DNA from: Sphingomonas_R sp036387535
GTDB lineage: Bacteria > Pseudomonadota > Alphaproteobacteria > Sphingomonadales > Sphingomonadaceae
Direction: 5' to 3'
Assembly: GCF_036387535.1 (NCBI RefSeq)
Contig: NZ_DASVTO010000076.1
Coordinates: 1 to 9,578, forward strand
DNA: 9,578 nucleotides
Shown here: piece by piece, positions 1-7,610 of the stretch
How positions within the stretch are numbered: the first letter of the stretch is position 1
Layout: every line of letters starts with the position of its first letter
Made by a program: the position numbers and the translations under genes
The notes under the pieces: generated by a model
Seen by the model: the letters and a program-made list of their open reading frames with translations, nothing else
Databases searched by the model: none
Told to the model about the DNA's origin: nothing

Positions 1-2880
1 ATCGCCGATCAGCGCACGATCGGCCGGATCGACGGCTTCACGCTGCTCCCCGCCTCGGAAACGCTGCTGGACGAAGACTCGATCAAGCGGTTCCGCGGCG
101 CCTACCGCGAACGCTTCGGCGCCACCGCCACCGGTGATCCCCTGTACCAGGCGATTTCGGACGGGCGCCGGCTGGCGGGCATGGAACATTGGTTGCCGAT
201 GTTCGAGGAACGGCTTGCCACCCTGTTCGACCATCTGTCCGACGACGACATCATCCTGCGCGATGCCTCCGCCGATCGCTCGGTCGAAACGCGGTTCGAG
301 GCGATTTCGGACTATCATGCGAACCGCGTGCGTGCGCAGTCGTCCGATCCCGGCAGCTACCGGCCGCTCGCGCCGACCACGCTGTACCTCAATACGAAGG
401 ATTGGGCGGCGATCATCGCCGATCGTCCGGTGCACCTGGTCGCGCCGTTTCACGAACCCGACAGCGCGACCACGGTGGATTTCGGGGCGGACCCGGCCCG
501 CGACTTCGCACCGGAACGCGCGCAGCACGCCAATATCTACGATGCCGTGGTCGATCATGTTGCCGCGCTGAAGAAGCAGAAGCGCAAGGTCGTACTGGCC
601 AGCTATACCAAGGGATCGCGCGACCGCTTCTCCGGCCTGCTCCGCGATCACGGGCTGGAGAAGTTCGCGCTGGCCGACAGCTGGCAGGATGCGCTGGGCA
701 AGGCGCAGGGCGGCAACGGCATCGCGCTGGCGGTGGTCCCGCTCGATCACGGCTTCACCACGCCCGACCTCGCCGTGCTGACCGAACAGGATATGCTCGG
801 CGACCGGCTCGTGCGGCGGCCGAAGCGCAAGAAATCCGCCGATGCCTTCCTCGCCGAACTCGCCACGCTGTCGCCGGGCGATCTGGTCGTCCATGTCGAT
901 CATGGCATCGGCCGCTATGAAGGGCTGACATCGATCCCGGTCGGATCCAGTCCGCACGACTGCGTGATGCTCAGCTACGCCGGCGGCGACAAGCTCTACG
1001 TCCCCGTCGAGAACATCGACATCCTCTCCCGCTACGGCAATGCGGAGGATGGCGTCGGGCTCGACAAGCTCGGCGGCGTGGCGTGGCAGGCACGCAAGAG
1101 CCGGATGAAGGAACGCATCCGTGAAATCGCGGGCGAACTGATGGCTACTGCCGCCGCGCGCGCGCTTCGCCCGGCGGATGTGCTGGAGGCGGACGAAGGC
1201 GGCTATGCGCAATTCACCGCGCGCTTCCCCTATCAGGAAACCGAGGATCAGGACGCCGCCATTCACGATGTGCTGGGCGATCTGTCCGCCGGCCGGCCGA
1301 TGGACCGGCTGGTGTGCGGCGATGTCGGGTTCGGCAAGACGGAGGTCGCGCTCCGCGCCGCCTTTGTGGCGGCGCTGGCGGGCATGCAGGTCGCGGTCGT
1401 GTGCCCCACCACCCTGCTCGCGCGCCAGCATTTCACCAACTTCGTCGATCGGTTCCAGGGCTTCCCGCTCAACATCGGCCGGCTGTCACGCCTGGTCGCG
1501 GCGAAGGAAGTGCGCCAGACCAAGGAAGGGCTGGCCGACGGCACGGTCGATATCGTGATCGGCACCCACGCGCTGCTCGCCAAGGGCATCGAATTCAAGC
1601 GGCTCGGGCTGGTCGTCGTCGATGAGGAACAGCGGTTCGGTGTCACCCACAAGGAACGGCTGAAGGCGCTGAAGACCAACGTCCACCAGCTGACGCTGAC
1701 CGCCACCCCCATCCCGCGCACGTTGCAGATGGCGATGTCGGGCCTGCGCGAACTGTCGGTCATCCAGACGCCGCCGGTCGATCGGCTCGCGGTGCGCACC
1801 TATGTCATGCCATGGGATCCGGTGGTCGTGCGCGAGGCCCTGCTGCGCGAGCATTATCGCGGCGGACAGAGCTTCTTCGTCACTCCACGCGTTGCCGATC
1901 TGCCCGACATTGAGGAGTTCCTGCGCAAGGAAGTGCCCGAGGTCCGCTATGTCACCGCCCATGGCCAGATGGCGGCCAGCGAAGTGGAGGAGCGCATGTC
2001 CGCCTTCTACGATCGCAAGTTCGAGGTGCTGGTATCCACCACCATCATCGAAAGCGGGCTCGACATTCCGTCCGCCAACACCATGATCGTCCACCGTGCC
2101 GACCGTTTCGGGCTGGCGCAGCTCTATCAGATTCGCGGTCGCGTCGGTCGTGCCAAGACGCGCGCCTACGCCTATCTCACCACCCCGGCCGAACGCACGA
2201 TCACGGAAACCGCGCAGAAACGCCTGCACATCCTGTCGAACCTCGACACGCTGGGCGCCGGGTTCCAGCTGGCGAGCCACGACCTCGACATCCGCGGCGC
2301 CGGCAACCTGCTGGGTGACGAACAATCCGGGCATATCAAGGAAGTCGGCTTCGAACTCTACCAGTCGATGCTGGAAGAGGCGATTGTCGAGGCCAAGGCC
2401 GGGTCGCTCCGCGACGACCGCGTCCGCGATCATTTCAGTCCGCAGATCACGATCGACGCGCCGATCCTGCTGCCGGAGGACTATATCATCGATCTCGACC
2501 TGCGCATGGGTCTGTATCGCCGCATGAACGAACTGGACGGCAAGCCCGCGATCGAGGCATTCGCGGCCGAACTGATCGACCGCTTCGGTCCGCTGCCGGA
2601 CGCGACCCAGAACCTGCTGACCGTGATCGAAACCAAGCTGAACTGCCGCAACGCCTGCATCGCCAAGCTCGATGCCGGCCCGCGCGGCGCGCTGGTCAGC
2701 TTTCATGAGGATCGCTTCCCCGATATCCCTGGGCTGCTCGCCTATGTCGACCGGCTGAAGGGCACGGCCAAGCTGCGCCCGGACAACAAGCTGGTCATCA
2801 CCCGCCCCTGGCCCGACCCGAAGGCACGCCTGCATGGAGCGTTGCAGCTGTCCAAGGGTTTGGCCAAGATCCTGTCCTGA
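1..2880 (+). CDS. mfd: Transcription-repair coupling factor Mfd (5' end outside the window)
   Basis: Mfd is a DNA translocase that binds RNA polymerase stalled at lesions, pushes it off and recruits UvrA for nucleotide excision repair. The frame is open from base 1 to the TGA at 2878-2880 (959 codons). Family members have about 1150 residues, so roughly 190 N-terminal residues lie to the left; the first internal ATG (181) is not the start, because upstream codons already read as Mfd (DPLYQAISDGRRLAGMEHW around 142-195). Order seen: UvrB-like N-terminal module; RNA-polymerase interaction domain (about 865-1040, GDLVVHVDHGIGRYEG); helicase domain with Walker A GDVGFGKT (1318-1341), DEEQ box (1621-1632) and TATPIPRT motif; second RecA domain ending in QIRGRVGR (2128-2151); the relay segment LDIRGAGNLLGDEQSGH (about 2284-2334); and the C-terminal autoinhibitory domain (about 2460-2790). 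All motifs look intact. The next gene starts 17 bp downstream, so the two are probably co-transcribed. Confidence 0.97.
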   Translation: MADQRTIGRIDGFTLLPASETLLDEDSIKRFRGAYRERFGATATGDPLYQAISDGRRLAGMEHWLPMFEERLATLFDHLSDDDIILRDASADRSVETRFEAISDYHANRVRAQSSDPGSYRPLAPTTLYLNTKDWAAIIADRPVHLVAPFHEPDSATTVDFGADPARDFAPERAQHANIYDAVVDHVAALKKQKRKVVLASYTKGSRDRFSGLLRDHGLEKFALADSWQDALGKAQGGNGIALAVVPLDHGFTTPDLAVLTEQDMLGDRLVRRPKRKKSADAFLAELATLSPGDLVVHVDHGIGRYEGLTSIPVGSSPHDCVMLSYAGGDKLYVPVENIDILSRYGNAEDGVGLDKLGGVAWQARKSRMKERIREIAGELMATAAARALRPADVLEADEGGYAQFTARFPYQETEDQDAAIHDVLGDLSAGRPMDRLVCGDVGFGKTEVALRAAFVAALAGMQVAVVCPTTLLARQHFTNFVDRFQGFPLNIGRLSRLVAAKEVRQTKEGLADGTVDIVIGTHALLAKGIEFKRLGLVVVDEEQRFGVTHKERLKALKTNVHQLTLTATPIPRTLQMAMSGLRELSVIQTPPVDRLAVRTYVMPWDPVVVREALLREHYRGGQSFFVTPRVADLPDIEEFLRKEVPEVRYVTAHGQMAASEVEERMSAFYDRKFEVLVSTTIIESGLDIPSANTMIVHRADRFGLAQLYQIRGRVGRAKTRAYAYLTTPAERTITETAQKRLHILSNLDTLGAGFQLASHDLDIRGAGNLLGDEQSGHIKEVGFELYQSMLEEAIVEAKAGSLRDDRVRDHFSPQITIDAPILLPEDYIIDLDLRMGLYRRMNELDGKPAIEAFAAELIDRFGPLPDATQNLLTVIETKLNCRNACIAKLDAGPRGALVSFHEDRFPDIPGLLAYVDRLKGTAKLRPDNKLVITRPWPDPKARLHGALQLSKGLAKILS

Positions 2881-2897
2881 CCTGTCGGAGACGCGCG

Positions 2898-3245
2898 ATG
2901 AAAACGATCCTTGGGGCGCTTGCGATGTTGGCGCTGACGGTCCCTGCGGCGGCACAGAAACCGGTGCCCAATCCGTTCAGCGACCGCCTCGCCAGGCTGA
3001 AGGACATCCCCCGCCGCGCGGTTCTCCGCCGCGCGATCCTAGACAGCACGCTCTGGTGCGATCGTGTCGAACAGGATGTTCGCCAGGGATCGTTCCGCAA
3101 CCTGTCGATGTGGAGCGCGCGCTGCGGCCGCGGTGCGGACTATGGCATCTTCATCGGTGCCGACCAATCGGTTCAGGTCCGCCCCTGCGCCGACCTCGTC
3201 AAGTTCAAGCTGCCGGCCTGCCGGTTGCCCCCGCGCAAGCGCTGA
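2898..3245 (+). CDS. Small secreted protein with four cysteines, function unknown
   Basis: 115 residues that I do not recognise as a named family. The N-terminus is a classical Sec signal peptide: MKT, a hydrophobic stretch ILGALAMLALTV, then PAAAQ with likely cleavage after AAA or AAAQ (residues 20-22). The mature part is about 93 residues, basic, with four cysteines in the contexts LWCDR, SARCGR, RPCAD and PACRL, enough for two disulfides in the periplasm. There is no membrane segment after the signal and no enzyme motif. The start is supported by GGAG at 2887-2890, seven bases before the ATG. It lies 17 bp behind mfd on the same strand, so read-through from mfd is likely, but nothing ties it to repair. 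Signal peptide, codon use and ribosome binding site make a real gene likely; any role would be a guess. Confidence 0.8.
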   Translation: MKTILGALAMLALTVPAAAQKPVPNPFSDRLARLKDIPRRAVLRRAILDSTLWCDRVEQDVRQGSFRNLSMWSARCGRGADYGIFIGADQSVQVRPCADLVKFKLPACRLPPRKR

Positions 3246-3251
3246 CCGACG

Positions 3252-3333
3252 TACCCCCCGCGAATGCGGGGCCCAGCCAGGGTGCGGAACGGACGTAGAA
3301 CGAAGGAAACGGGATCCCCGCCCGCGCTGGGAT
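3252..3333. repeat. Degenerate copy of the dispersed inverted repeat (copy A)
   Basis: The gap between the convergent ends of the secreted-protein gene and serB holds a perfect 6-bp hairpin, CCCCGCGAATGCGGGG (3256-3271), and about 40 bases further an inverted partner (3311-3333, GGATCCCCGCCCGCGCTGGG) whose stem is imperfect. The GAAT loop and the flanking GGxxCCAGC / GGATCCC pattern match the better copies at 6986-7066 and 8763-8880. Lying between converging genes, it could also help end transcription from both sides, although no T-run follows either arm. Confidence 0.6.
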
Positions 3334-3356
3334 ATGGTAGCAACCGATCCGCTGTC

Positions 3357-4238
3357 TCACAGAACCCAATCCGCCTTCGCAATCCCCTGCGCATACAACA
3401 ACGCGCTCAGATCGCCATGCTCCACCCGCGCCGCCGCCGCCGCCGCGGTCCTGGGTTTGGCATGATAGGCCACCCCCAGTCCTGCCGCCTGGATCATCGG
3501 GATATCGTTGGCGCCGTCACCCACCGCCAACACCGCGGACGGCGCCAGCCCCAGCCCGTCCCGCTCCACGATCAGCAGCGCTTCCTTCGTCGCTGCGCCC
3601 ACGATCGGCCGCGCCACCGTGCCGGCCAGCACATCGCCGGCCACTTCCAGGATATTGGATACCGCCCGATCAAAGCCGATCTCCGCCGCCACCCGGTCCG
3701 CGAACACCGTGAAGCCGCCCGAGACCAGCACCGCCCGCCCGCCGCGCGCGGTCATCGTCCGCACCAGCGCCTGTGCGCCAGGCATGATCCGCACCCGTTC
3801 GGCATAGCAGCGATCGATGACGGCGACGTCCAGGCCCTTCAGCAACGCCACCCGCGCATCCAGCGCCGCTTCGAAATCCAGTTCGCCGCGCATCGCGCGC
3901 TCGGTGACGTCCGCCACCTCCGCCTTGATCCCGGCATAGTCCGCCAGTTCGTCGATGCATTCGATCGTGATCATCGTCGAATCCATGTCCGCCACGATCA
4001 GCCGCTTCTCGCGTCCCGCGCGTGGCTGCACCACCACGTCCACGCCGGGAAACAATCCTTCCAGTGCCGCGCGCGCCGCACTGCCGTCCACGCGCAGCAC
4101 CGGAATATCGACTGCGACATCGGGTTCGATCCAGGCAATCTGGCCCGGAATGCCACCGACGCCGGAAATTGCGTCGCACGCCTGTTCGATCGTGCGCGCA
4201 TCGATGCGATCCGATGCTATCAGCGTCGCGATGACCAT
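3357..4238 (-). CDS. serB: Phosphoserine phosphatase SerB
   Basis: 293 residues. SerB removes the phosphate of O-phospho-L-serine, the last step of serine synthesis, in the cytoplasm. It is a haloacid dehalogenase (HAD) enzyme. Visible motifs: motif I DMDST with the nucleophile Asp84 and acid/base Asp86; motif II Ser173 in LVSGGFT; motif III Lys218 in GAATKEA; motif IV GDGANDIPM (Asp241, Asp245). The first 75 or so residues form the extra N-terminal regulatory-type domain found in bacterial SerB proteins. The reading frame continues further upstream (to 4343), but MVIATLIASD at 4238 matches the usual N-terminus and has a good Shine-Dalgarno (GGGGGAG, complement of 4247-4253) eight bases before it. 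The extension would lie entirely antisense inside miaA. The start codon overlaps that of miaA. The alanine run near residues 265-270 is a mild oddity. Confidence 0.95.
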   Translation of the reverse strand: MVIATLIASDRIDARTIEQACDAISGVGGIPGQIAWIEPDVAVDIPVLRVDGSAARAALEGLFPGVDVVVQPRAGREKRLIVADMDSTMITIECIDELADYAGIKAEVADVTERAMRGELDFEAALDARVALLKGLDVAVIDRCYAERVRIMPGAQALVRTMTARGGRAVLVSGGFTVFADRVAAEIGFDRAVSNILEVAGDVLAGTVARPIVGAATKEALLIVERDGLGLAPSAVLAVGDGANDIPMIQAAGLGVAYHAKPRTAAAAAARVEHGDLSALLYAQGIAKADWVL

Positions 4239-5169
4239 GACCCAAACTCCCCCGCGTCCGAAGGTGGCGCTCATCGCAGGGCCGACAGCCAGCGGCAAGT
4301 CCGCGCTTGCGCTCGACCTGGCGGAGGCGGTGGGCGGCACCATCGTTAATGCCGACGCGTCGCAATATTATGCCGATTTGCGGGTCCTGTCGGCGCGCCC
4401 CTCGCCGGAGGAGGAAGCGCGTGCCCCGCACCGCCTGTTCGGGACGCAGGACGGGGCAATCGCCGCTTCCGCCGCCGATTGGGCGATCGCGGCGGCGGAC
4501 GCGATCGACTCAGCGCTGGCCGAAGGACGCGTTCCGATCGTCGCGGGCGGCACCGGCCTCTATATCCGCACCCTGCTTGACGGCATTGCCCCGGTGCCGG
4601 ATATCGATCCCACCATTCGCGAAGCCGTGCGCGCCCTGTCTCCCGGTGAAGCCTGGGCCGCGTTGCAGCGCGAGGATGGTGACGCCGCCACCCGCCTCAA
4701 CCGCAACGACGCCGCCCGGATCTGGCGCGCGCTGGAAGTCGTGCGATCCACCGGCCGCACGCTGGCATCGTGGCAGGACAGCCGGACCGGCGGCATTGCC
4801 GATCGCATCGACATCATACCCATGATCCTGCTTCCTCCGCGCGACCTGCTCTATGCCCGCTGCGACCGGCGATTCGAAACGATGCTGGAGGCCGGCGCGG
4901 TGGCGGAGGTCGAGGCGCTGCTCGCCCGCAAGCTCGATCCCGAACTTCCGGTCATGCGCGCGATCGGCGTACGCGACATTGCCAGCTTCCTCGCCGGAGA
5001 CTGTTATCGCAGCGAGATGATCGCCGCCGCATCGGCCGCGACCCGGCGGTATGCCAAGCGGCAATATACCTGGTTCCACCATCAGCCGCCGGCCAGTTGG
5101 CCGCGCGACGACGGCCAAGACCTTGCAGAACTTGTAACATTGTTGCGCACAAAGCTGTTGACGCATTAG
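4237..5169 (+). CDS. miaA: tRNA dimethylallyltransferase MiaA
   Basis: 310 residues, the usual length. MiaA transfers a dimethylallyl group from DMAPP to N6 of A37 in tRNAs that read codons starting with U, the first step toward ms2i6A. Seen: the P-loop GPTASGKS (residues 15-22, bases 4279-4302); NADASQYYADLRVLSARPS (from residue 38), where Asp40 takes the place of the conserved catalytic Asp; VAGGTGLYIRTLLDGI in the middle; and the C-terminal RRYAKRQYTWFHHQ typical of the family. The reading frame extends back to 3955 only as antisense of serB, so the start is ATG 4237 or the in-frame ATG six bases earlier (4231). Neither has a clear Shine-Dalgarno. The gene is divergent from serB and overlaps it by 2 bp (8 bp with the earlier start). 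ilvB follows 46 bp downstream. Confidence 0.95.
   Translation: MTQTPPRPKVALIAGPTASGKSALALDLAEAVGGTIVNADASQYYADLRVLSARPSPEEEARAPHRLFGTQDGAIAASAADWAIAAADAIDSALAEGRVPIVAGGTGLYIRTLLDGIAPVPDIDPTIREAVRALSPGEAWAALQREDGDAATRLNRNDAARIWRALEVVRSTGRTLASWQDSRTGGIADRIDIIPMILLPPRDLLYARCDRRFETMLEAGAVAEVEALLARKLDPELPVMRAIGVRDIASFLAGDCYRSEMIAAASAATRRYAKRQYTWFHHQPPASWPRDDGQDLAELVTLLRTKLLTH
4247..4253 (-). promoter_or_regulatory. Ribosome binding site that fixes the serB start
   Basis: On the minus strand GGGGGAG ends eight bases before the ATG at 4238. It lies inside the first codons of miaA on the other strand. It favours the 4238 start over the longer reading frame to 4343. Confidence 0.65.
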
Positions 5170-5177
5170 TTTATAAC
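5132..5177 (+). promoter_or_regulatory. Possible ilvB promoter/operator region (weak)
   Basis: The 3' end of miaA and the start of the gap are clearly more AT-rich than the surroundings. They contain TTGTAA (5132), TTGACG (5158-5163) and TATAAC (5172-5177), plus a near-palindrome TTGTTGCGCACAA (5140-5152). No -35/-10 pair has proper spacing: TTGACG and TATAAC are only 8 bases apart. This marks a likely regulatory stretch rather than a defined promoter. A start near 5184 would leave a leader of only about 30 bases, too short for an attenuator. Confidence 0.25.
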
Positions 5178-5203
5178 GCCTACCGCGCCGCAACACACGA
5201 AAT

Positions 5204-5207
5204 GGGA
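5204..5207 (+). promoter_or_regulatory. Ribosome binding site that decides the ilvB start
   Basis: GGGA lies eight bases before ATG 5216 but only two bases before the in-frame ATG 5210, so translation is expected to begin at 5216. Confidence 0.55.
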
Positions 5208-5215
5208 CGATGATT

Positions 5216-6967
5216 ATGACGGCCGAACGCTCCGGCGCCGATATCCTGATCCAGGCACTGACCGACCTCGGGGTCGAGGTCGTGTTCGGCTATCCGGGTG
5301 GCGCGGTCCTGCCGATCTATGATGCCCTGTTCCGTCAGGACAAGATCCGCCACATCCTCGTCCGGCAGGAAGGCGGCGCGGCGCACGCGGCGGAGGGCTA
5401 TGCCCGCGCCACTGGCAAGCCCGGCGTGGTGCTGGTGACGTCGGGTCCGGGCGCGACCAATGCTGTGACGGGTATCGCCGATGCGCTGATGGACTCGATT
5501 CCGATGGTGGTCATCACCGGCCAGGTTCCGACCGCGCTGATCGGCACGGACGCGTTCCAGGAATGCGACACGGTCGGCATCACCCGCCACTGCACCAAGC
5601 ATAATTATCTGGTGAAGGATCCCGCCACGCTGGGCGATGTGGTGCATGAGGCGTTCCATATCGCGACCAGTGGCCGCCCCGGCCCGGTGGTGATCGATCT
5701 GCCGAAGGACGTGCAGGTCGCGACCGCCGGCTACCGCAAGCCGGGCGGCGCGGTGACGCATCGCAGCTATCGTCCGCAGGTGAAGGCCGATACCAAGCTG
5801 ATCGAGGCTGCGGTGGAGATGCTGGCCGCCGCGGAACGGCCGATCCTCTACACCGGCGGCGGCATCATCAACAGCGGCCCGGGCGCGAGCCAGATGCTGC
5901 ACGAACTGCAGCGGCTGTGCGGCGCGCCCGTGACCTCGACGCTGATGGGGCTCGGCTGCTTCCCGGCCAGCCACCCTGCCTTCCTCGGCATGCTCGGCAT
6001 GCACGGAACCTACGAAGCCAATTACGGCATGCACGATGCCGATCTGATCCTCTGCCTCGGCGCGCGGTTCGACGACCGCGTGACGGGCCGGCTGGATGCG
6101 TTCAGCCCGAAATCGAAGAAGATCCACATCGACATCGACCGTTCCTCGATCAACAAGAATGTCCGCGTCGATCTCGGAATTGTCGGCGATGTCGGCCGCG
6201 CGATGGAGGACATGGTGAAGCTGTGGAAGGCGCGCCAGTACGAGCGCCAGGATCTTGCCCCCTGGTTCGCGCGCATCGATGGCTGGCGTGCCAAGAAATC
6301 GCTCAGCTACCCCGCGTCGTTGGCGGAGATCATGCCGCAACATGCCATCAAGCGGCTGTGGGCGGCGACGCATCATCTCGAACCGATCATCTCGACCGAG
6401 GTGGGGCAGCATCAGATGTGGGCCGCGCAGCATTTCGACTTCGAACGCCCGAACAAGTGGCTGACCAGCGGCGGGCTCGGCACCATGGGCTATGGTCTGC
6501 CGGCGGCGATCGGCGCGCAGATCGGTTTTCCGAACGCGCTGGTCATCGACATCGCCGGTGAAGCCTCGATCCAGATGAACATCCAGGAAATGGCGACCGC
6601 ACTGCAATATGAACTGCCGGTCAAGGTCTTCATCCTCAACAACGAATATATGGGCATGGTCCGGCAATGGCAGGACCTCACCTATGCCGGGCGGCATTCG
6701 CACAGCTATTCGGAGGCGCTGCCGGACTTCGTGAAGCTGGCGGAGGCTTATGGCTGGACCGGTCTCCGGATCACCAAGCCCGACGACCTGGACGACGGCA
6801 TTGCGGAGATGCTGGCGGTGAAAGGCCCCGTGATGGTCGATTGCCGCGTGTCGAAGCTCACCAACTGTTTCCCGATGATCCCCAGCGGCGCTGCCCACAC
6901 CGACATGCTCCTGTACCAGAGCGAGGTTTCGGGCGAGATGGACGACACCGCGAAGGCGTTGGTCTGA
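5216..6967 (+). CDS. ilvB: Acetohydroxyacid synthase (acetolactate synthase) large subunit
   Basis: 583 residues; catalytic subunit of the enzyme that condenses pyruvate with pyruvate or 2-ketobutyrate, the committed step of valine, leucine and isoleucine synthesis. It uses thiamine diphosphate, Mg2+ and FAD. Seen: N-terminal domain with FGYPGGAVLPIYDAL and the ThDP-activating Glu52 (RQEGGAAHAAEGYARATGK); SGPGATN (77-82); GQVPTALIGTDAFQE with Pro105 and then RHCTKHNYLV; the middle FAD domain with LGMLGMHGTYEANYGMHDAD and GARFDDRVTGR; the C-terminal ThDP domain with GEAS (448-451), NN (475-476) and MVRQWQ (Trp485); and the ending CFPMIPSGAAHTDML. The spacing of the GDG-X24-NN motif is normal, but Asp is replaced by Glu449. 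It could equally be named ilvI or ilvG; with ilvN downstream, the isozyme class cannot be told from this. Pro105 and Trp485 correspond to positions known for herbicide resistance in plants and carry the sensitive-type residues. Confidence 0.97.
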   Translation: MTAERSGADILIQALTDLGVEVVFGYPGGAVLPIYDALFRQDKIRHILVRQEGGAAHAAEGYARATGKPGVVLVTSGPGATNAVTGIADALMDSIPMVVITGQVPTALIGTDAFQECDTVGITRHCTKHNYLVKDPATLGDVVHEAFHIATSGRPGPVVIDLPKDVQVATAGYRKPGGAVTHRSYRPQVKADTKLIEAAVEMLAAAERPILYTGGGIINSGPGASQMLHELQRLCGAPVTSTLMGLGCFPASHPAFLGMLGMHGTYEANYGMHDADLILCLGARFDDRVTGRLDAFSPKSKKIHIDIDRSSINKNVRVDLGIVGDVGRAMEDMVKLWKARQYERQDLAPWFARIDGWRAKKSLSYPASLAEIMPQHAIKRLWAATHHLEPIISTEVGQHQMWAAQHFDFERPNKWLTSGGLGTMGYGLPAAIGAQIGFPNALVIDIAGEASIQMNIQEMATALQYELPVKVFILNNEYMGMVRQWQDLTYAGRHSHSYSEALPDFVKLAEAYGWTGLRITKPDDLDDGIAEMLAVKGPVMVDCRVSKLTNCFPMIPSGAAHTDMLLYQSEVSGEMDDTAKALV

Positions 6968-6985
6968 CCCGTATCCGCGATCATC

Positions 6986-7066
6986 GTCATCCCGGCGAAT
7001 GCCGGGATCTCTCTGGGGCCAGGGACGCCCCGGCCACGACGAGATCCCGGCCTGCGCCGGGATGAC
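6986..7066. repeat. Composite inverted repeat between ilvB and ilvN (copy B)
   Basis: An 81-bp element with two 26-bp arms (6986-7011 and 7041-7066) that are reverse complements at 24 of 26 positions. Each arm is itself a perfect 6-bp hairpin, CCCGGCGAATGCCGGG (6991-7006) and CCCGGCCTGCGCCGGG (7046-7061). A third small hairpin sits between them (GGGGC 7015-7019 with GCCCC 7027-7031). It fills most of the 117-bp gap between two genes that are often adjacent or coupled. It ends 18 bases before the ilvN start codon, whose own Shine-Dalgarno is weak, so its folding may affect ilvN expression. Confidence 0.85.
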
Positions 7067-7084
7067 GGACATAGAAAGCCTGTC

Positions 7085-7600
7085 ATGCACATCACCCAAC
7101 AAGCCACCGAGCGCCACACGCTCTCTGTCACCGTCGACAATGAAGCGGGGATTCTCGCCCGCATTGCCGGCATGTTCTCTGCGCGCGGTTACAATATCGA
7201 AAGCCTGACGGTGGCCGATGTGACCGAAGATGCGGCGATCAGCCGGATCACGGTCGTCACCTCCGGGCCGCCAGCCGTCATCGAACAGATTATCGCCCAG
7301 CTCGACCGGTTGGTGCCGGTCCACAAGGTGACCGATCTCACCGCCTGGGGCCCGCATGTGACCCGCGAACTCGCGCTGGTGAAGGTCGTCGGCATCGGCG
7401 ACCAGCGGATCGAGGCGATGCGGCTGGCCGAGGTCTACCGCGCCCGCGTGGTCGACGCCACGATCAGCAGCTTCGTGTTCGAAGTCACCGGTGGCACCGA
7501 AAAGATCGACAAGTTCACCGAGCTGATGCGCGAAGTCGGCCTGGTCGAGGTCGCCCGCACGGGCGTCGTCGCCATCACCCGCGGCCGCGACGCCGTCTGA
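7085..7600 (+). CDS. ilvN: Acetohydroxyacid synthase small (regulatory) subunit
   Basis: 171 residues, full length for the long-type small subunit (IlvN/IlvH; naming varies). It activates the large subunit and confers feedback inhibition, usually by valine. The N-terminal ACT domain (about residues 11-83) contains NEAGILARIAGMFSARGYNIESLTV; the Gly and Asn in this stretch form the valine site in characterised homologues. A second, ferredoxin-like C-terminal domain follows and ends in the typical RTGVVAITRG. Only a poor purine stretch (GAAAG, 7074-7078) precedes the ATG, so translation may depend on coupling or on the repeat structure just upstream. It lies 117 bp after ilvB and 112 bp before ilvC on the same strand, and is presumably in one operon with them. 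Confidence 0.96.
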   Translation: MHITQQATERHTLSVTVDNEAGILARIAGMFSARGYNIESLTVADVTEDAAISRITVVTSGPPAVIEQIIAQLDRLVPVHKVTDLTAWGPHVTRELALVKVVGIGDQRIEAMRLAEVYRARVVDATISSFVFEVTGGTEKIDKFTELMREVGLVEVARTGVVAITRGRDAV

Positions 7601-7610
7601 CATCTTTTTT

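Noticed and set aside
1486..2955. 489-codon open frame on the minus strand opposite mfd
   Set aside because: Shadow of the mfd helicase region; no motif and low-complexity charged composition.
3264..4349. 361-codon plus-strand frame opposite serB
   Set aside because: Antisense of serB, rich in Arg/His/Pro, and begins inside the repeat; SerB motifs on the other strand are complete.
5158..5177. TTGACG / TATAAC as a standard sigma-70 promoter
   Set aside because: The spacing is 8 bases instead of about 17; kept only as a vague regulatory region.
5210..5215. Upstream ATG as the ilvB start
   Set aside because: The GGGA site is only two bases away from it, but eight bases from ATG 5216, which is the better start.
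6999..7208. Short plus-strand frame reading through the repeat (IPACAGMTD-like peptide)
   Set aside because: Such peptides are artefacts of translating this dispersed repeat, and the rest overlaps ilvN in another frame.
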